Assembly (NCBI GenBank): GCA_900545305.1
Contig: UQYD01000050.1
Span: forward strand, 1 to 10,722
Direction: 5' to 3'
Source: an uncultured Eubacterium sp.
Lineage (GTDB): Bacteria > Bacillota > Clostridia > Lachnospirales > CAG-274
DNA length: 10,722 nucleotides
Part shown: piece by piece, positions 1 to 8,137 of the stretch
Layout: each line of letters opens with the position of its first letter
Numbering within the stretch: the first letter of the stretch is position 1
The notes under the pieces: generated by a model
Database searches by the model: none
Told to the model about the DNA's origin: nothing
The model's input: the letters and a program-made list of their open reading frames with translations, nothing else
Program-made: the position numbers and the translations under genes

Positions 1-684
1 CGTGTTGACGACACTTTAGCTCATATCTACAAAGCTTATGGCATAAAAGAAATTAATATTTTTACAATAACTTGCAGTATAGTTGTGACAATAAAAACTC
101 CTGAAAACAAGATATATACTCAGTCTATAAGAGTTTTCAAGTCTACAACAAATTTAGATAGAGTTGAAAGATTAAATGCCCTATCCCGATATATTTGTAA
201 AAACAAGCCTTCACTTGAGTATGTATCAAAACAGATTGATAAAATTCGAAAAAGACCAATGTACAATGACAGAATAATATGTTTAACCTATGGTATGATA
301 GCTTTTACTCTTGCTATTTATTTTAGTGGAACATTTGCTGATGCTATTGTAGCTGGTTTAATTGGCATTGTATTGAAGATTGCTCTTAATTTTGTTTCAA
401 AAATAGATAATAATGCCCCTGTTATTAACGTATTGGTTTCCTTTATCGCCGGTATGCTTGCTGTTTTTGCTGTTAAATTTAACTTCGGTCAAAACTTGGA
501 TATAATAGTTATTAGTAACATTATGCTTTTAATTCCAGGTGTTGCTTTAACAAATGCCCTACGAGATATGATAAAGGGAGATACTATGTCAGGAACAAAC
601 AGATTGATTGAAACCATTTTAATAGCAGCAGCCGTTTCCTTCGGCTTTGTTATGGCAACTTACTTAGGAGGTACTTTCTTATGA
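1..684 (+). CDS. ThrE-type exporter, large N-terminal half (DUF1212/YjjP-like), 5' partial
   Basis: The frame is open from base 1, so the gene begins before the window; the GTG at 85 lies inside the conserved domain and is not the start. The 227 visible residues begin with RVDDTLAHIYKAYGI, which resembles the soluble N-terminal part of DUF1212 (threonine/serine exporter ThrE, E. coli YjjP). About five hydrophobic segments follow, at roughly residues 92-110, 112-132, 140-159, 166-186 and 201-225. The family-like stretch MLLIPGVALTNALRDMI and then GDTMSGTNRLIE lie between the last two. In one-piece ThrE proteins this half is fused to a second membrane domain; here that domain is the next gene, overlapping by four bases, so the two products probably form one membrane complex. 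ThrE exports threonine and serine, while the E. coli YjjP/YjjB pair has been linked to succinate export, so the substrate is open. Family assignment is fairly sure. Confidence 0.85.
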   Translation, partial: RVDDTLAHIYKAYGIKEINIFTITCSIVVTIKTPENKIYTQSIRVFKSTTNLDRVERLNALSRYICKNKPSLEYVSKQIDKIRKRPMYNDRIICLTYGMIAFTLAIYFSGTFADAIVAGLIGIVLKIALNFVSKIDNNAPVINVLVSFIAGMLAVFAVKFNFGQNLDIIVISNIMLLIPGVALTNALRDMIKGDTMSGTNRLIETILIAAAVSFGFVMATYLGGTFL

Positions 685-1145
685 TTAATATGATTATTCA
701 AGTATTAGCTGCCGGATTTGCTTCTTTGGGTTTCGCTATATTATACAATGTAAAAGGTCGCAAAATATGGGTATCTTTTTTCGGTGGTATCTTGACTTGG
801 GGACTATACTTAATATTGTATAAAATATTTCATCAAGATGTTATATGTTATTTCTTAGTAACATCCTTTATAACTTTCTATGTTGAGCTGGCTGCAAGAA
901 TTTTCAAAACTCCAACAACTACATTTTTAGTAGCAGCCATCATCATAATAATTCCCGGTGGTGGTTTATACAGAACAATAGCTGCCCTTATGGAACAAAG
1001 GTGGCAAAATTTTATTGATTCTGGATTTAACACTTTATCCATTGCCTTGGCAATAGCAGCCGGTATTATGGTTGTTTCATCAATCAGTAGTTTCTTTACT
1101 ACAATAATAAATATATGTAAAAAAAATAAGTCAGCTGACATTTAA
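681..1145 (+). CDS. ThrE-type exporter, small C-terminal half (DUF3815/YjjB-like)
   Basis: This is a 154-residue, very hydrophobic protein with about four or five membrane segments. It opens with a hydrophobic stretch (residues about 2-22), and IIIIIPGGGLYRTIAALM near residues 87-104 matches the proline-glycine motif of the DUF3815/ThrE_2 domain. The protein ends in a short lysine-rich tail, consistent with a cytoplasmic end. The ATG at 681 overlaps the stop codon of the upstream half (ATGA). An AGGAGG at 666-671 sits nine bases before it, so translation of the two halves is probably coupled. Length fits the YjjB family (about 150 residues). The final codons form the left arm of a terminator hairpin. 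Role inferred from the family: partner subunit of the preceding protein in exporting a small amino acid or carboxylate. Confidence 0.85.
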   Translation: MINMIIQVLAAGFASLGFAILYNVKGRKIWVSFFGGILTWGLYLILYKIFHQDVICYFLVTSFITFYVELAARIFKTPTTTFLVAAIIIIIPGGGLYRTIAALMEQRWQNFIDSGFNTLSIALAIAAGIMVVSSISSFFTTIINICKKNKSADI

Positions 1146-1164
1146 GTATCAGCTGACTTTATTA
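1119..1164. terminator. bidirectional intrinsic terminator between the exporter pair and ftsY
   Basis: An 11-base-pair perfect stem is formed by AAGTCAGCTGA (1128-1138) and TCAGCTGACTT (1149-1159) around a 10-base loop. On the plus strand the stem is followed by TTTATTATTATT. On the minus strand it is followed by TTATTTTTTTT (1127-1119 read in reverse), a much better U tract. It therefore suits termination of ftsY best and can also end the exporter transcript. The exporter stop codon (1143-1145) lies in the loop, and the ftsY stop lies just outside the stem. Confidence 0.85.
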
Positions 1165-2691
1165 TTATTCTTCATCAAACAATGCTTTTGCAAAATCTTT
1201 TGAATTAAATTCCTGCAAGTCGTCCATTTGCTCACCTACACCAATATATCTAACCGGTATATTCATTTCGTGCTTTATAGCAAGTACAATACCACCCTTT
1301 GCTGTACCATCTAATTTAGTAAGAACTAAACCTGTAATATCAGCTACTTCCTTGAAAAGTTTTGCCTGCTGTAACGCATTCTGACCAGTAGTAGCATCAA
1401 GTACAAGAAGTGTTTCCACCTTAGCATCCGGATATTCTTTATTTACAATTCTTGATATTTTTCTTAATTCTTCCATTAAGTTCTTTTTATTATGAAGTCT
1501 ACCTGCTGTATCGCAAATAAGAATATCTGTATTTCTTGCCTTTGCTGCCTGAACTGCATCATAAACTACAGCTCCCGGGTCTGAATTTTCTTGATGCTTA
1601 ATAAGCTGTGCGTTATTTCTATCTGCCCAAACCTGTAACTGGTCTATAGCAGCAGCTCTAAATGTATCAGCAGCAGCAAGAAGAACTGTTTTACCTTTTT
1701 CCATATAGTTATGAGTAAGTTTACCTATAGTAGTAGTTTTACCTACACCATTAACACCAATAACTAAAACTACACTAGGATGTGGTAATTCAAAAGGTTC
1801 ATCATCTTTTTCAAGAATTTCAGTAATTACTCTGATAATAGCACCCTTTACTTCTGCCGGGTCATGTATTTTTTCGTCTTTTACCTTTTCTCTCAATTTT
1901 TCAATAATGTAAAGAGAAGTTTCAACACCTATATCAGCCATAATAAGAGCTTCTTCAAGTTCTTCGTATAAATCCTCATCAATTTTAGTGAAAGCACTTA
2001 ATACATTTTCAACACTTGAAATAATATTATTTCTTGTCTTTGAAAGACCAGCTTTAATTTTCGCAAAAAAGCCCTTTGGCTTTTCTTCTTCTACAGGTTG
2101 TTCTTCTACTTCTGCAACTTCTTCTACTTCTTCTGTTTCATCAGCTTCAACTGATTCTACAGTTTCTTCTGAAGTTTCTTCCACTTTCTCAACTGCAACA
2201 TCGCTTTCATCTGATGTTTTTTCAACTTCCTCTACTGTTGTAGTATCTTCTTCTGTAGTATCTTCTTCGGTTGCTACTTCCTCAACTTGAATTACTTCTT
2301 CTGTTGTAGGTTCTGTAGTACTTTCTTCTTCCTGTTCTACTTCCTCTACAGCGTTTTCAGTTTCTTTTACTTCCTCAACTACAGCCTGTTCTTCTTTATC
2401 TTCTTCAACAGCATCTTCTATAGTTGTTTCTTCATTTTCTATAACATATTCAATTTCAGAAATTTCTTCTACTACAGATTTTGACTCATCAACGCTTTCC
2501 TCTACTACCTCAACCTCATCATCAGTAGAAACAACAGCCTCAACTGTTTCTTCCTCAATTTTATTTTCTTCAACTGTTGAAGCTTCCTCTGTATCGCTTT
2601 CTTCTGTTACATTAACTTCTACTTCCTGTACCTGAGTATTTTCTACAGGTGTATTTTCTTTTTTCTTTTTAAACCACTTAAAAAATCCCAT
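1165..2691 (-). CDS. ftsY: signal recognition particle receptor FtsY
   Basis: FtsY is the SRP receptor GTPase; it docks ribosome-SRP complexes at the membrane by pairing with Ffh. The 508-residue product has three parts. A basic amphipathic start, MGFFKWFKKKKE, could touch the membrane. A roughly 190-residue stretch is dominated by Glu, Val and Thr (the acidic A region). The NG domain begins near residue 207 at KPKGFFAKIKAGLSKT. GTPase motifs are intact: G1 GVNGVGKT (about 312-319), DTFRAAA (342-348), DTAGR (394-398), TKLD (458-461) and GVGEQMDDL (from 484). The protein is longer than the roughly 300-330 residues usual in Firmicutes because of the acidic region; enterobacterial FtsY has a similarly long one. 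The ATG follows AAGGAGG by six bases and starts one base after the smc stop, so the gene is the second of an smc-ftsY operon. Confidence 0.97.
   Translation of the reverse strand: MGFFKWFKKKKENTPVENTQVQEVEVNVTEESDTEEASTVEENKIEEETVEAVVSTDDEVEVVEESVDESKSVVEEISEIEYVIENEETTIEDAVEEDKEEQAVVEEVKETENAVEEVEQEEESTTEPTTEEVIQVEEVATEEDTTEEDTTTVEEVEKTSDESDVAVEKVEETSEETVESVEADETEEVEEVAEVEEQPVEEEKPKGFFAKIKAGLSKTRNNIISSVENVLSAFTKIDEDLYEELEEALIMADIGVETSLYIIEKLREKVKDEKIHDPAEVKGAIIRVITEILEKDDEPFELPHPSVVLVIGVNGVGKTTTIGKLTHNYMEKGKTVLLAAADTFRAAAIDQLQVWADRNNAQLIKHQENSDPGAVVYDAVQAAKARNTDILICDTAGRLHNKKNLMEELRKISRIVNKEYPDAKVETLLVLDATTGQNALQQAKLFKEVADITGLVLTKLDGTAKGGIVLAIKHEMNIPVRYIGVGEQMDDLQEFNSKDFAKALFDEE
2239..2268 (-). 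repeat. 15-base exact tandem duplication inside the ftsY acidic region
   Basis: Two adjacent identical 15-base units (2239-2253 and 2254-2268) encode EEDTT twice on the minus strand. They sit in the wider low-complexity GAA/GTA-rich stretch (about 2077-2649) coding the Glu/Val-rich region of FtsY. The exact copy suggests a recent in-frame slippage event. Confidence 0.85.
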
Positions 2692-2692
2692 T

Positions 2693-5600
2693 TTAAGCCT
2701 CCTTATCTAAATTATAATCTTCATCAAACTTAACAGAAACAAGTTTTGAAACGCCCTTTTCCTGCATTGTGACACCATATAAAATATCAGCAGCCTCCAT
2801 TGTACCCTTTCTATGGGTAATAACTATAAACTGTGTATCATCAACGAAATTCTTCAAATAATCTGCATATCTGTTTACATTGGCATCGTCTAATGCTGCC
2901 TCTATTTCGTCCAATATACAGAATGGTGATGGTTTCATTTTTAATATAGCAAACAATAGCGAAATGGCTGTAAGGGCCTTTTCTCCACCTGATAAAAGCA
3001 TCATATTCTGCAAAGTCTTTCCCGGTGGCTGAACAATAATATCTATACCACAATTTAAAATGTCTTGGTCATTACTTAATTTAAGTGATGCTTCACCTCC
3101 ACCAAACATTTCTTTAAATGTTTCGGCAAAGTTATCACTAATCACCTTAAACTGTTCTCTAAACTGTTCTTCCATTAATACATTAAGCTGTTCAATTATA
3201 CCTATAAGTTTTTCTTCTGATTGTTTAATATCATCTCTGTTTTTAATAAGGAATTGATACTTTTCGCTTATTTCGGCATATTCTTCAACAGCATTCATAT
3301 TAACATTGCCAAGAGCTTTCATTTGATTTTTCAAGTTTCTTTCTTCCTTGACTAAATCTTCTGAACTCATATCCAACTTTTCATAATTCTTTGCAACAAC
3401 ATATGTTATTTCATATTCTTCCCACATATTGTTATAAAGATTTTTTCTTTCATTTTCAAGTTGTTCTTTCCTTACTTCAAATCTTGAAAGCTGTTTCTCT
3501 ATAGCATTTTTAGTTTCTGTCTGTCTTTGTATAGATTTTTCTAATTCATCAAGTTCCTTATTAACTTCATTTTTATAGTTAATAAGTTCTTCTTGCATTT
3601 TTATAAACTTGGTATATTCTTCTTTTAATTGCTCTGCATTTTCAAAAATAGATTGCTTATTTTTTTCTTTATCATCAATCTGACTTTCATATTCTGAAAT
3701 TTCAGATTTAAAATTTTCAATTCCAGTATTCAATTCCATAACTTCAGTTTCTATTCTCTTTTTATTATAGTTAAAGTTATAGATTTCATTATTAATCTGA
3801 TTGATTTCTAATTTTAAATCATTAATTTCTCTAATACTACTTTCTCTAATATCTCTATTTTCTTGTATCTTGCTTTGATATTCTTGTATTTTTTCGTTTA
3901 CACTATTTATTTCAGCTGTTATAGCAGCTAAATCGTTTTCATATTGTTTTATCTGTTTTTCATCTTCAGAAATTGTCAATTCAAGTTTTTCAGATTCACT
4001 ACCTGAACACTCTATTCTCGTTTTATAATCATCAACATATTCCTTAGACTTTGTTACTTCAGCAACTGAACGGGTTCTATTAATATGTAAACTCTGCAAC
4101 ATTTCATTAGAGCTTTTTAAATTTTTGTTTGACTCCTCAATAAGGTTATTCATTGAGTCTAATTCACTATTCAACTCATTATATTCAGAAACAAGAACTT
4201 TTAAATTTTCACGAAGTTCACCAATTTCTCTACCTCTTGAAAATATACCTGTACTTCTTTTACTGATTGAACCACCAGTCATTGAACCACCAACATTGAA
4301 AAGTTCACCATCAAGAGTTACAATCTTATAGCTATAATTTGTCTTTTTTGAAAGAGCAATACCATTGTCAATAGTATCTACAATAATTACTCTTTCAAGT
4401 AACGAAGACATAATATTTTCATACTGTGCATCATAGGAAATAAGTTCCTTAGCAATGCCTATTACTCCAGTATTTTTAAAAATATCTCCCTTGTTGTTCA
4501 TAGTTTTAGGTTTAATAGCTGTCATAGGCAAGAATGTTGCTCGTCCCTTATTATTTGTCTTCAAATAACTAATGGCTTTTTTTACATCATTTTCATTTTT
4601 TGCCACTATATTCTGTACAGCTCCACCTAAAGCAATTTCAATAGCAGTTTCATACTTTTTATCAAGAGTAATAAGTTCGCCTACAGCACCACAAATGCCT
4701 TCAAAACCACTTACTTTCCTATCTCTCTGGGAAAGAACAGCCTTTACACCACCATAGTAACCTTCATAACTATTTTCTAATTCAGATAAAATTCTCAACC
4801 TAGATTGTTTATCTTGTATAGACTTAGTCATATCAAGCTGTTTTTTCTTAGTATCATTAATTTTACCACTTAATTCAGTTACTGTTACATTGTCATTTTT
4901 TATATTATTGCTAATCTTTTCAATTTCATTATCAATACGGCTAATTTTTTGTTCTTCAACAGCTAAAGCTATTTCTTTTTCTTTTAACTGTCCTTGTAAA
5001 ACAGAAATATCTTCTGTTACCGTATTTTTTCTCTCCTTAAGCTGTGAAAGTCTTGCATTTATTTTGCTTATTTCACTTGAAATATCAGCAGACCTGTTCA
5101 TTTTATCTCTAATATCGGAATTAAATCTGTTGAACAGTTCTTCTGACTCTGTAACCTTTGTTTCTAAGTCCGTATAAGCACTTTTCTTATCTTCGTAGGC
5201 TTTGTTTTTTCTTTCTATTTCAAGAGTTTTGGCAACTATTTTTGCATCTAAAGCATCAGACTCATTTTTCTTGTCTTCAATAGCTTTTTTGTTCTGGTCA
5301 ATATTCTTGTTTAATCTTTCTATATTTTCATTAAAATGCTGTATTTCTGATTCACACATTTTAATGTCATTTTCTTTTTGTTCAACTTGTGAACGCTTTT
5401 CGCCTATAGAATTACTATTTTCTTCGTACTGTAAATCAACATTAGACAAATCACTTTTTAACGATGTTCTCTTTTTCTGTAAAACCTCTTCTTGTCTATG
5501 TTCTCTTAATACATCATTACCTAATTGAGATATAGTTTTTTCTACTTCCTTAATATCATTTTCAAATCTATCTGCCTCAATTACAAATCTATTTACTTCT

Positions 5601-6274
5601 ACAGTTTTTAATTTATTTGAAAGAGATATGAATTTTTTAGCTTTTTCTGCCTGTACCTCAAGTGGTCCAACTTGACTTTCTAATGTAGCAATTATATCAT
5701 TAACTCTTACGAGATTTTCTCTTTCTTTTGCAAGTTTATTACTTGCTTCAAAGCTTCTTGTTCTATATTTAACAATACCGGCAGCCTCTTCAAACAACAT
5801 TCTTCTATCTTCAGACTTGTTAGACAAAATTTCATCTATTCTACCCTGTCCTATTATAGAATACCCCTCTTTACCTACACCAGTATCCATAAAAAGTTCT
5901 AGTATATCCTTAGCTCTACACTTTGTTCCATTTAAAAGGTAGTCACTTTCTCCTGAACGATATACACGTCTTGTAACCGTTACTTCCGGATAATCCAAAT
6001 TAAGTTTCTTATCTGAATTATCCATAATCATAGATACTTCTGCAAAACTTAATGGCTTTCTATTTTCAGTACCGTTAAATATAATATCTTCCATTTTGTT
6101 TCCACGAAGACTTTTGGCACTCTTTTCGCCTAACACCCAACGTACTGCATCTGCAATATTACTCTTACCACTACCGTTAGGTCCTACTACAGCTGTTATG
6201 CCCTTATTAAAATCCAATTTTATTTTTTCTGGAAACGATTTAAAGCCCTGTAGCTCCAAACTTTTAAGATACAT
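2693..6274 (-). CDS. smc: chromosome condensation and segregation ATPase Smc
   Basis: Smc forms a ring-like dimer that, with ScpA and ScpB, organises and separates sister chromosomes. The 1193 residues match the usual length of about 1190. The N-terminus MYLKSLELQGFKSF is canonical and supports this ATG, which has AAGGAT eight to nine bases upstream. Walker A is GPNGSGKSN (about 31-39). Long Glu/Lys/Gln-rich coiled coil runs from about 165 to 505. The hinge is about 505-680 (GYYGGVKAVL to GGSMTGGSISK), and a second coiled coil runs to about 1010. The C-terminal head has the ABC signature LLSGGEKAL (from 1093), Walker B CILDEIEAALDD (about 1119) and the ITHRKGTME switch histidine region. All catalytic motifs are intact. 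In many Firmicutes rnc lies just upstream of smc; here purH does instead. ftsY follows with a one-base gap. Confidence 0.98.
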   Translation of the reverse strand: MYLKSLELQGFKSFPEKIKLDFNKGITAVVGPNGSGKSNIADAVRWVLGEKSAKSLRGNKMEDIIFNGTENRKPLSFAEVSMIMDNSDKKLNLDYPEVTVTRRVYRSGESDYLLNGTKCRAKDILELFMDTGVGKEGYSIIGQGRIDEILSNKSEDRRMLFEEAAGIVKYRTRSFEASNKLAKERENLVRVNDIIATLESQVGPLEVQAEKAKKFISLSNKLKTVEVNRFVIEADRFENDIKEVEKTISQLGNDVLREHRQEEVLQKKRTSLKSDLSNVDLQYEENSNSIGEKRSQVEQKENDIKMCESEIQHFNENIERLNKNIDQNKKAIEDKKNESDALDAKIVAKTLEIERKNKAYEDKKSAYTDLETKVTESEELFNRFNSDIRDKMNRSADISSEISKINARLSQLKERKNTVTEDISVLQGQLKEKEIALAVEEQKISRIDNEIEKISNNIKNDNVTVTELSGKINDTKKKQLDMTKSIQDKQSRLRILSELENSYEGYYGGVKAVLSQRDRKVSGFEGICGAVGELITLDKKYETAIEIALGGAVQNIVAKNENDVKKAISYLKTNNKGRATFLPMTAIKPKTMNNKGDIFKNTGVIGIAKELISYDAQYENIMSSLLERVIIVDTIDNGIALSKKTNYSYKIVTLDGELFNVGGSMTGGSISKRSTGIFSRGREIGELRENLKVLVSEYNELNSELDSMNNLIEESNKNLKSSNEMLQSLHINRTRSVAEVTKSKEYVDDYKTRIECSGSESEKLELTISEDEKQIKQYENDLAAITAEINSVNEKIQEYQSKIQENRDIRESSIREINDLKLEINQINNEIYNFNYNKKRIETEVMELNTGIENFKSEISEYESQIDDKEKNKQSIFENAEQLKEEYTKFIKMQEELINYKNEVNKELDELEKSIQRQTETKNAIEKQLSRFEVRKEQLENERKNLYNNMWEEYEITYVVAKNYEKLDMSSEDLVKEERNLKNQMKALGNVNMNAVEEYAEISEKYQFLIKNRDDIKQSEEKLIGIIEQLNVLMEEQFREQFKVISDNFAETFKEMFGGGEASLKLSNDQDILNCGIDIIVQPPGKTLQNMMLLSGGEKALTAISLLFAILKMKPSPFCILDEIEAALDDANVNRYADYLKNFVDDTQFIVITHRKGTMEAADILYGVTMQEKGVSKLVSVKFDEDYNLDKEA
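2698..2704 (-). promoter_or_regulatory. ftsY ribosome binding site within the end of smc
   Basis: AAGGAGG on the minus strand lies in the last codons of smc, six bases before the ftsY ATG. It fixes the ftsY start and implies that ribosomes finishing smc can restart on ftsY. Confidence 0.85.
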
Positions 6275-6316
6275 ATCAAAACATCCTTACTTATTTTATA
6301 ACAACAATACCTGTTA

Positions 6317-6345
6317 ATTATATCAAATAAAACGCTAAAATGCTA
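6317..6345 (-). promoter_or_regulatory. probable smc-ftsY promoter (extended -10)
   Basis: On the minus strand TGATATAAT gives a perfect TATAAT (6317-6322) with the upstream TG of an extended -10 element. The -35 position, 17 bases upstream (6340-6345, TAGCAT), matches the consensus poorly, which is common when an extended -10 is present. A start near 6310 would give a leader of about 36 bases. The purH terminator lies just upstream, consistent with a separate transcription unit. Confidence 0.65.
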
Positions 6346-6375
6346 GTGCTATTTATTTTATATAGCTTTCAGCGT
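6332..6375. repeat. imperfect inverted repeat overlapping the smc promoter -35 region
   Basis: The arms are 6332-6345 (ACGCTAAAATGCTA) and 6363-6375 (TAGCTTTCAGCGT), separated by 17 bases. They pair through ACGCT/AGCGT, an A/T-rich middle and GCTA/TAGC with one bulged base. The inner arm covers the -35 position of the smc promoter and the outer arm abuts the purH terminator. It could be an operator, or RNA structure beyond the purH terminator. No T tract follows it directly in either direction. Confidence 0.5.
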
Positions 6376-6410
6376 AAAAAAGACACAGAGAAAAAATCTC
6401 CGTGTCTTTT
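6376..6410 (-). terminator. purH intrinsic terminator
   Basis: The stem pairs GACACAGAG (6382-6390) with CTCCGTGTC (6398-6406), extended by flanking A/T pairs, around a short A/T loop. Read on the minus strand, the one non-Watson-Crick position is a G-U pair, and the stem is followed by a run of T (6381-6376). Read on the plus strand that position is an A-C mismatch. The structure therefore acts for purH, ending about ten bases after its stop codon. Confidence 0.88.
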
Positions 6411-6420
6411 CATAAACATA

Positions 6421-7980
6421 TTAGTGTCTAAAATGACGCATACCTGTAAATACCATAGCAATACCATACTTATTACAAGCATCAATACTATCCTGGTCTC
6501 TCTTTGAACCACCTGGCTGAATAATAGCTGTAATACCAGCCTTATGAGCAGCCTCTACGCAGTCATCAAATGGGAAGAAAGCATCACTTGCAAGAACAGC
6601 ACCCTTAACAACGTCTGCTCCAAGCTGCTTTGTACCGTGGTCAATAGCCTGTTCTGTTGCCCAAATTCTATTAACCTGACCTGGTCCAATACCTACAGAC
6701 TGCTTATCCTTACCAATAGCAATACCATTACTCTTAGTAAATTTAACAACCTTCCAAGTGAAAAGTAAATCTTCCATTTCCTTTTCTGTTGGCTTTCTAT
6801 CTGTAACAACCTTTAATTCATCACCAAGAAGTTTGCTGTCAATATCCTGAATAAGGATACCACCACTTACTTTCTTAACATCGTAAGCTGTTTCAGGCTG
6901 TTTCTTCATAACATCTTTAAGTTTAAGAAGTCTAATGTTCTTCTTCTGTTCAAGAACTTCTAAGGCATCATCATCAAAATCTGGAGCAAGAACAATTTCA
7001 AGGAAAATCTTGCTAATTTCTTCAGCTGTAGCCTTATCAATTTTTCTATTAGCACATAAAATACCACCAAAAATAGAAACTGGGTCTGTATTATATGCCC
7101 TAACATATGCTTCGTGAATATCCTTACCACTTGCAACACCACAAGGATTAGAATGCTTACAAGCTACTACTGTAGGTTCTTCATCAAATTCCTTTAATAA
7201 TTCAAGTGCACCGTGTAAGTCATTGATATTATTGAAAGAAAGTTCCTTACCATGTAACTGTTCGATGCCAGAAAGCATACCGTCACTATTACCAACTTCC
7301 TTATAGAAAGCTGCTGACTGGTGAGGATTTTCGCCATATCTCATATCCTGTACCTTTTCAAATGTCATACTAATTGTGTCAGGATACTTTGGTAAACCAG
7401 CTTTATCTCTTAAATAATTAGCAATCATTGTATCATAGTAAGCAGTATGGTTAAATACCTTTGCTGCAAGATAGAAATTAGTCTTAACAGAAACTGCACC
7501 TGTTTCCTTAATTTCAGAAAGAACCTGTTCATAATCTGTTGGGTCAATAACAACACTTACATCCTGATAGTTCTTTGCTGCTGCTCTAAGCATTGTAGGT
7601 CCACCAATATCAATGTTTTCAATAGCATCTGCAAGAGTTACATCTGGCTTCATAATTGTCTGCTTAAATGGATAAAGGTTTACAACAACCATATCTATTA
7701 ATTCAACATTTAATTCTTCTACCTGCTTCATATGTTCTGGGTTACTTCTCATAGCAAGAAGACCTGCATGAATGTTTGGATGTAAAGTCTTTACTCTACC
7801 ATCAAGACATTCTGGGAAACCTGTAACATCAGAAATGTTAATTACAGGGATACCTGCTTCTTTAAGCACCTTAAAAGTACCACCTGTTGAAATAATGCTA
7901 ACACCGAGGTCATTTAATTTCTGAGCAAATTCTACAATACCTGTCTTGTCAGAAACACTAATTAAAGCTCTTTTTACCAT
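6421..7980 (-). CDS. purH: bifunctional AICAR formyltransferase / IMP cyclohydrolase PurH
   Basis: PurH catalyses the last two steps of IMP synthesis: transfer of a formyl group from 10-formyl-tetrahydrofolate to AICAR, then ring closure to IMP. The 519 residues fit the usual 510-530. The N-terminal MGS-like cyclohydrolase domain (about 1-190) shows ISTGGTFKVL, RVKTLHPNIHAGLL and INIGGP-like DIGGPTMLRAAAKN. The formyltransferase domain shows DMRYGENPHQSA, KHSNPCGVASG (the Lys-His pair used in catalysis), SDAFFPFDDCVEAA and the terminal IIQPGGSKRDQDSI followed by FTGMRHFRH. The start MVKRALISVSDKTG is canonical, with AAGGAGG nine bases upstream. The gene stands alone between a riboswitch-controlled leader and its own terminator, so it appears monocistronic and controlled by ZTP level. 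Confidence 0.98.
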   Translation of the reverse strand: MVKRALISVSDKTGIVEFAQKLNDLGVSIISTGGTFKVLKEAGIPVINISDVTGFPECLDGRVKTLHPNIHAGLLAMRSNPEHMKQVEELNVELIDMVVVNLYPFKQTIMKPDVTLADAIENIDIGGPTMLRAAAKNYQDVSVVIDPTDYEQVLSEIKETGAVSVKTNFYLAAKVFNHTAYYDTMIANYLRDKAGLPKYPDTISMTFEKVQDMRYGENPHQSAAFYKEVGNSDGMLSGIEQLHGKELSFNNINDLHGALELLKEFDEEPTVVACKHSNPCGVASGKDIHEAYVRAYNTDPVSIFGGILCANRKIDKATAEEISKIFLEIVLAPDFDDDALEVLEQKKNIRLLKLKDVMKKQPETAYDVKKVSGGILIQDIDSKLLGDELKVVTDRKPTEKEMEDLLFTWKVVKFTKSNGIAIGKDKQSVGIGPGQVNRIWATEQAIDHGTKQLGADVVKGAVLASDAFFPFDDCVEAAHKAGITAIIQPGGSKRDQDSIDACNKYGIAMVFTGMRHFRH

Positions 7981-8023
7981 TTTTTAATTCCTCCTTATAA
8001 GTAAGAAAAATAATTATAAAGAT

Positions 8024-8074
8024 AAAAAATGCCCACCATCCGAGCAAAATTTTATCTGCCCAGACGGTCGGCAT
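8024..8074 (-). terminator. riboswitch-controlled terminator in the purH leader
   Basis: On the minus strand the left arm, 8074-8057 (ATGCCGACCGTCTGGGCA), pairs with 8046-8029 (TGCTCGGATGGTGGGCAT) with one G-G mismatch and a few G-U pairs. The last stem bases run into a tract of six T (8029-8024). The left arm contains the aptamer P3 element and the 3' pseudoknot strand, so terminator and ligand-bound aptamer cannot form together. Expected logic: ZTP bound, terminator blocked, purH transcribed. Confidence 0.88.
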
Positions 8075-8125
8075 CGACATTTTGCACTCCCTTGTGGTTA
8101 TCCACACTCCGTCAGTTATGCAAAA
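8057..8125 (-). promoter_or_regulatory. ZTP (pfl) riboswitch aptamer
   Basis: This RNA element senses ZTP/ZMP, the AICAR nucleotides that build up when 10-formyl-tetrahydrofolate is short. Read on the minus strand all parts are present. P1 is TTTTGCA (8125-8119) with TGCAAAA (8086-8080). The P2 hairpin is GTGG-ATAA-CCAC (8105-8094). The conserved ACTGACGGA segment follows the P1 5' strand. The P3 segment is GATGCCGACCGTCTGGGCA, near identical to known pfl aptamers. A pseudoknot joins GACGG (8113-8109) with CCGTC (8067-8063). The location just upstream of purH is one of the known contexts for this class. I assign it from remembered consensus and the pairings seen, without a covariance search. 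Confidence 0.95.
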
Positions 8126-8137
8126 CCTTATGTCATA

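Noticed and set aside
85..87. GTG at 85 as start of the exporter large subunit
   Set aside because: The frame is open to base 1 and the upstream residues belong to the conserved domain, so the gene is cut by the window edge.
878..1141. Minus-strand frame of 87 codons opposite the small exporter subunit
   Set aside because: It is a shadow of a well-supported membrane protein gene, shows no recognisable domain, and its start lies inside the terminator region.
1988..2484. Plus-strand open frames rich in Ser/Thr or Phe opposite ftsY
   Set aside because: They are the complement of the Glu/Val-rich low-complexity coding region; composition alone explains the lack of stops, and there is no ribosome binding site or family resemblance.
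3060..5528. Several plus-strand frames of 60-110 codons opposite smc
   Set aside because: They are antisense shadows of coiled-coil coding sequence, rich in Ser/Phe/Leu, with no supporting start signals.
7447..7701. Plus-strand frame of 84 codons opposite purH
   Set aside because: Its Cys/Asn-rich translation resembles no protein, and it lies wholly inside conserved PurH sequence on the other strand.
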